Assembly: GCA_030625085.1 (NCBI GenBank)
Contig: DAOURK010000029.1
Location: 1-38,447, forward strand
Length of the DNA: 38,447 nucleotides
Reading direction: 5' to 3'
Origin: Pseudomonadota bacterium
GTDB lineage: Bacteria > SZUA-182 > DTGQ01
The notes under the pieces are model-generated. The model saw only the letters and a program-made list of their open reading frames with translations. It made no database searches and was not told the DNA's origin. Position numbers and translations under genes: made by a program. Below are positions 35,401 to 38,447 of this stretch, in pieces. Position 1 is the first letter of the stretch. Every line of letters begins with the position of its first letter.

Positions 35401-38050
35401 AGATGTCACCGACGATGAAGACATCCAGGATGCCCGCGGCATTGATGTTACTGATAGCACTGAAGGCGATACATTGGTTGCCGATAAAGTCCTGGTCCTG
35501 GTGGCCGATGGAACCAAAGGGGTCAAATTAGTCGATAATACAGGCGACACTTTCGATGATCTGCATGATAATGGTGGTGCCCTAGCTGACGGCGTCGGCT
35601 ATATAACCCAGACTCTGCTTGGCGGTGGCACAGCCGAAGACATCAAATATTTTGAATTTACGAAGGCTGGCGATGCCCTTCACGAATACGCCATAGTCGC
35701 CAATGGAGCGGCCGGGGTGGTCATCCTCGACATCGATGCTGATGACGACGATAATCTTGGCGATATGAGCGTAGTAGCCACAGTAGACACAGACGGCTAC
35801 GCTTGCGGTGTGGCCGTTGATACGGAAAATAACCATGTTTATGTGGCTGACGGATCGGGGGGGTTAAAGATTATAGACCTGGACCCGCAAGATACCGGAA
35901 ATGACCTTTCCTCGGCCCAACTTTTGAGTGGCGGGACCTATACGATAGGAATTTCCTATAATTTAAGGTCCGTGGTTTTGGATAATCCCGGCCATCCCAG
36001 TTATGCTTATCTTGCCTATGGAAGCAAAGGAGTAATCATTCTTGCCATTACCGACCCGACAAACCCGTCTGTAACCGATACCTATCCCGGGACCGGTCTG
36101 GTGGACGGAGAGGCTTTTGATCTGGCCTATGTTCCCAACGGCCTTTATGTAGCCATGAGCTACGGCGCCATTTTGGCCCTTGATATCATTGATCCTGATA
36201 ATATCGGGCTGGTGGGCGGTCTGGATACCTATGGGAAGGCCCTTGGCCTTGCCTACGGAGATGTGGACGGTACTCCCGATGTAGGCCCCATTGCTCCTCA
36301 TCTTTTTATTGCCAACGGCCCCGGAGGATTTTTGACGGCCTCAATCAAGAACCAGCCGCTTGTCATCACCGTCATTCCCAATATTCAACCGGTAGGGGGT
36401 GGCGATATCATTAAAGTTATCGGTTCCGGGTTTGAAGATCCCGACCTCATTCCCCCCGGCATGACCATCGATGTTTATAATGATGATGGTTCGGAAACCA
36501 TTTCCAATTATACCTATATTTCCGAGTTTGAGTTTACCTTCACTGCGCCAGCTTCGCCCACCGGGCTGCCGGGGCAATTTAATGTCAGAGTAACCTCCAG
36601 CAAAGGTGTTTCAAACAGCTTATCAAATGCTATTGAATACCTGCCGGAAGGAAAACCCATTGTCCTGATGTCCGCTGATGAGGCCGGCCAGGGGTTAGCT
36701 TCTCCCGGAGGGCTGGTCCCTATTAACCTTATCCTACACTCGAACGGGGCCGGTGAGATTACCTCCGTCACCGCCAGAATCAAATATAATGTTAGCCAAT
36801 TTGAGGTTTTAACTAATGAAGTTGGAAACGTTGATTCTTCAGTCTTTGATCTGAACGATAATTTGGAAAAGATAGTCTACATGATGATTACCGACAGTGA
36901 CCCCTATGATGACTACAAGACTTTAAATATCATTATCTATAGTGAGGATACAGGAGTAAATACACTCATTCCCGACGGCAGCAGCTTAGGGACGGTTTAC
37001 CTGACCGTGCTGAAGGAAAATCCAACCGATATTACCTTAACTTTAGACAGTAGTAGTAAGAGCGGCGTAATACAACAGGTATCAACATTCCTGGGCGATT
37101 ATGTCTATGCCCATGGCAGCGCCATTAATATTTATGTGAAACCGGCCCCTCAGATGACCTTTAATGTAGCTGCTTATACGGACAGCACCAACATGGCCGG
37201 TTCTAGCGGCACTTTTGGAGATTATGAGGTTACTGTGTCCGAATCCCTGGATTCAAGCGCTTGTATTGAAAATGGGGAGATTACCTTTAGCGTACCGGCT
37301 AATGCCCTGGCCAGTGCAAATGATCCGAATATTCCTGCGGTTGATGCTTTTACCATATTAAAGGGGACCTTAAGCACCGGCAATGACTGCTCCATTACAG
37401 TTCTCACCGATTCATCCGGACAGGCGGCAGTTACCCTGAATGTGGGCACAGTGGCCGGTGATTATACTATGACTATTAGTGGTGAGTATAACGGTTCAAT
37501 TATAAACGGATCTCCCACCACCCCCATTTATGCGGATTTTACGATCACTGCGGAAAATACTCCCAATGATCCGAATGATTCTATTACCTTGTCTAATACG
37601 CCCGAAAGTCCGACAACCGGCGGAACAGTTGCGATTACAGCTACTGCCTATGATAAATACGGCAATCTCTTAAGCGGTGAAACAGTAACTTTCTCAACAG
37701 ATCAGGGCACATTGAGTTCACTCACCGGCGTCACAGACAGTAACTGCCGGGCTACTGTTCAACTCAATCTGGAGAATGCGGTTATTGATCATACCATTAC
37801 GGCCAGATATGATACCGCCACTACGGCCACCATGATTATTGCCCCAGCCGGCCCGGATGTAAATGCGGACGGAGTCTGGGAGTCTTCATCAGACATTCAA
37901 ACAGCCATCAATTATCATCTGAACTGGACAGATCTTTCCACTGCTCCCAAGACTGAAGGCAAAACCTATGTGCCCGGCGATACCAACCAAAATAATCGCT
38001 TCGATTTAAATGAGGTTATCGCCATCATCAACCTGGCCCTGGGTATTTAG
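32414..38050 (+). CDS. giant secreted beta-propeller protein with cohesin-like and dockerin-like ends
   Basis: A 1878-residue extracellular protein. Signal peptide about 1-31, cleaved after VTSA. Residues about 32-590 and 930-1312 contain LVIVD-type propeller repeats (for example FVADGSEGLKIFDI and VYVADGSGGLKIIDL). A phage-tail-like Gly/Asn module (about 595-735) interrupts them. Then come an IPT/TIG domain (about 1315-1410, IQPVGGGDIIKVIGSGF), a cohesin-like domain (about 1414-1575), two Big_1-like Ig domains (about 1577-1812; SPTTGGTVAITATAYDKYGN) and a dockerin-like end (about 1814-1878) with two calcium-loop segments, DVNADGVWESSSD and DTNQNNRFDLNE. Start ATG has AAAAGG upstream. It probably binds cohesins of neighbouring proteins on the cell surface. 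Confidence 0.85.
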   Translation: MRKKINSSKFIILFVLFFGLVSFVPVTSAVNLQAIQSSAHFGGQIYSVKVYAHSDLSTYYLVGSESGFQIYNNEDPPVWQDDFPTFPTAYTGGASRLGITNFRTGLDAAFIGSKDYAFYADGQDLYALDISTPAALSSTAADSVPIANVRAVKVAQINSYRYAFALAYQSGSPGTTMLYILNIDDPANMITLQTIDLDKDPGNPNNNGGCDLEFIADLDGNGTADDPYLFIADGAEGIKAVDLSDLYPDAGGTLPDTGDVTATDTYGTATGIDAAWFGGILYAFVADGSEGLKIFDITGANMPADYAWKGYVELPHSGNAYDIKLFGTTAFMANGADGVRVVDVSDPTNPVDITWGEAKTTLADLGYIDSTDLYNRLNGTAYGLDFDFDTSTATNPQLMTIAAWGEAGLIKTDINLSETPDGTTGVLGGALLSAVYGGNYIWLLTADGELSRITPGGDLGGTGIITTTNTPFDTVGNIVYAGGYIYGIRNGATTNIARIDAADFDGDTPTTPDIETSNSTATNDGSVAGGTNAISKIFTDGTNVFFLDDDSTNNDEHEVHRVDTSTNFGVGADIIASGSAFVNANICNNLAFDDTYIYGMSCTSATSAAHTIQITGGLAEGDTIVISLGGVDETYEFDTAADPGNIIGGNIRVKVDNLNADTALAALRLVINTTTPSAFVTAAVGPIPASDITLTAVDPGIYGNSITIADGIDTNGVFDYVTPLVGGGLDNGKISRISKAFIADESVAGTSFTAVTGDMDDIVFANDDYMIALGGTGCIGRLTTGAGFGSDPDILNTIATVFKVASPLKIIGDYIYGIDNTDVSYPARISLDFGAGDNATNSATACINSIAKMAAGENELYVLDDTDGHVSRYLPSRWETAPDAIATAVAEFDPASPILTVTGDGYIFAKTNGAVSGTMINLVGAEGDHKIAVNAATDSHFAGYAKDIVLFTENDGGDDYAYMADGEKGIVMFMVKDPTVTTAWASVVLTDIAVDGDVTDDEDIQDARGIDVTDSTEGDTLVADKVLVLVADGTKGVKLVDNTGDTFDDLHDNGGALADGVGYITQTLLGGGTAEDIKYFEFTKAGDALHEYAIVANGAAGVVILDIDADDDDNLGDMSVVATVDTDGYACGVAVDTENNHVYVADGSGGLKIIDLDPQDTGNDLSSAQLLSGGTYTIGISYNLRSVVLDNPGHPSYAYLAYGSKGVIILAITDPTNPSVTDTYPGTGLVDGEAFDLAYVPNGLYVAMSYGAILALDIIDPDNIGLVGGLDTYGKALGLAYGDVDGTPDVGPIAPHLFIANGPGGFLTASIKNQPLVITVIPNIQPVGGGDIIKVIGSGFEDPDLIPPGMTIDVYNDDGSETISNYTYISEFEFTFTAPASPTGLPGQFNVRVTSSKGVSNSLSNAIEYLPEGKPIVLMSADEAGQGLASPGGLVPINLILHSNGAGEITSVTARIKYNVSQFEVLTNEVGNVDSSVFDLNDNLEKIVYMMITDSDPYDDYKTLNIIIYSEDTGVNTLIPDGSSLGTVYLTVLKENPTDITLTLDSSSKSGVIQQVSTFLGDYVYAHGSAINIYVKPAPQMTFNVAAYTDSTNMAGSSGTFGDYEVTVSESLDSSACIENGEITFSVPANALASANDPNIPAVDAFTILKGTLSTGNDCSITVLTDSSGQAAVTLNVGTVAGDYTMTISGEYNGSIINGSPTTPIYADFTITAENTPNDPNDSITLSNTPESPTTGGTVAITATAYDKYGNLLSGETVTFSTDQGTLSSLTGVTDSNCRATVQLNLENAVIDHTITARYDTATTATMIIAPAGPDVNADGVWESSSDIQTAINYHLNWTDLSTAPKTEGKTYVPGDTNQNNRFDLNEVIAIINLALGI

Positions 38051-38290
38051 CTAAACTAATCCTGCCGGTATCCCGATAATATTCTCTGTGAGCATCATTA
38101 CCTCTTCACTATTGTTAATTACTATGCCAAAAGGCAGATTATTTTCAGTTATAAATCTTTTCAATGAACTCAACTGCTTGAGCTTAGCATCCATTCCATA
38201 CTTAACTTCAATGGGCAAAGTTCCAAAATTACCTTTTATAATAAGATCTGCTTCTGCAAAATAAATTTTTTTTTCGACAAATGCTGCATC
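38051..38290 (-). pseudogene. C-terminal remnant of a DUF4143-type AAA ATPase
   Basis: Read on the minus strand, 79 codons end at TAG 38051-38053 and give EADLIIKGNF, LPIEVKYGMD, LKQLSSLKRFI and a final IIGIPAGLV, which is the nuclease-like C-terminal tail of ATP-binding proteins with DUF4143. A stop at 38291-38293 closes the frame upstream and the N-terminal ATPase is absent. Such genes are often scattered and decayed in these genomes. It is convergent with the giant secreted protein. Confidence 0.75.
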
Positions 38291-38447
38291 TTACACTATT
38301 TAGAATTACTTAAATGTTGCTTGAAAATCCCACCAAATTGCCTAATGTCTTGATAGCCAGTAGTTTTTAAAGATTAAAGTCCTTAATAGCCTAAAAATAC
38401 TAAAGAGAAGAAATATCAATAAATTTAATGCGATTCGGTATAAAAAT

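Noticed and set aside
33868-35836. Several long minus-strand ORFs opposite the giant secreted protein
   Set aside because: They arise from the repetitive, low-complexity codon pattern of the plus-strand gene and show no starts or domains of their own.

Overview
The window looks like AT-rich DNA from a Gram-negative (diderm) bacterium. Outer-membrane-type lipoproteins, a C-terminal-Phe beta-barrel candidate, a Wzm/Wzt polysaccharide exporter and truncated CFI-type tails would fit the Desulfobacterota (Deltaproteobacteria) or a neighbouring lineage. That placement is inference from gene content; there is no rRNA or other taxonomic marker here.

Layout. (1) 1-2605: right end of an integrated element, with a 5'-truncated DnaB/Twinkle-like ATPase, two unknown small genes, a tyrosine integrase, and an attachment site made of the 3' end of a tRNA gene. 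(2) 2855-3490: a hicAB toxin-antitoxin module on the minus strand with a near-consensus promoter and a palindromic operator inside it. (3) 3490-4433: decayed DNA. (4) 4434-23191: a surface polysaccharide locus, all on the plus strand. It holds a WbqC-family gene, a broken Wzy/ligase-like gene, a five-gene sugar cassette (CMP-sugar synthetase, HpcH/HpaI aldolase, 2-hydroxyacid dehydrogenase, SDR epimerase, HAD phosphatase), Wzm and Wzt, a sulfotransferase, an unusual SGNH hydrolase/radical SAM/methyltransferase fusion, a polysaccharide pyruvyl transferase, two glycosyltransferases, a CDP-paratose 2-epimerase-like gene, a second sulfotransferase-like gene and a frameshifted DUF115 gene. (5) 23345-25135: an IS4-family insertion sequence with an extra winged-helix gene, a transposase needing a -1 frameshift on A8, and 21-bp inverted ends. 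(6) 25514-38050: an envelope/extracellular locus with FlgO-like lipoproteins, a small outer-membrane barrel candidate, two cohesin-like proteins, and a 1878-residue beta-propeller protein ending in a cohesin-like domain, Ig-like domains and a dockerin-like module. (7) 38051-38290: C-terminal remnant of a DUF4143 ATPase on the minus strand.

How it fits together. The polysaccharide genes suggest a sugar or ulosonic-acid precursor made by an aldolase and activated with CMP, assembled by the glycosyltransferases, decorated with pyruvate, sulfate and possibly acyl or methyl groups, and exported by the ABC route. The Wzy-like gene is truncated and frameshifted, which is compatible with an ABC-exported polymer that does not need it. 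The cohesin and dockerin genes next door suggest a non-cellulosomal protein assembly on or outside the outer membrane. The most novel-looking items are the three-domain fusion at 13850, the aldolase-CMP-synthetase cassette at 6464-10536, and the cohesin/dockerin locus.
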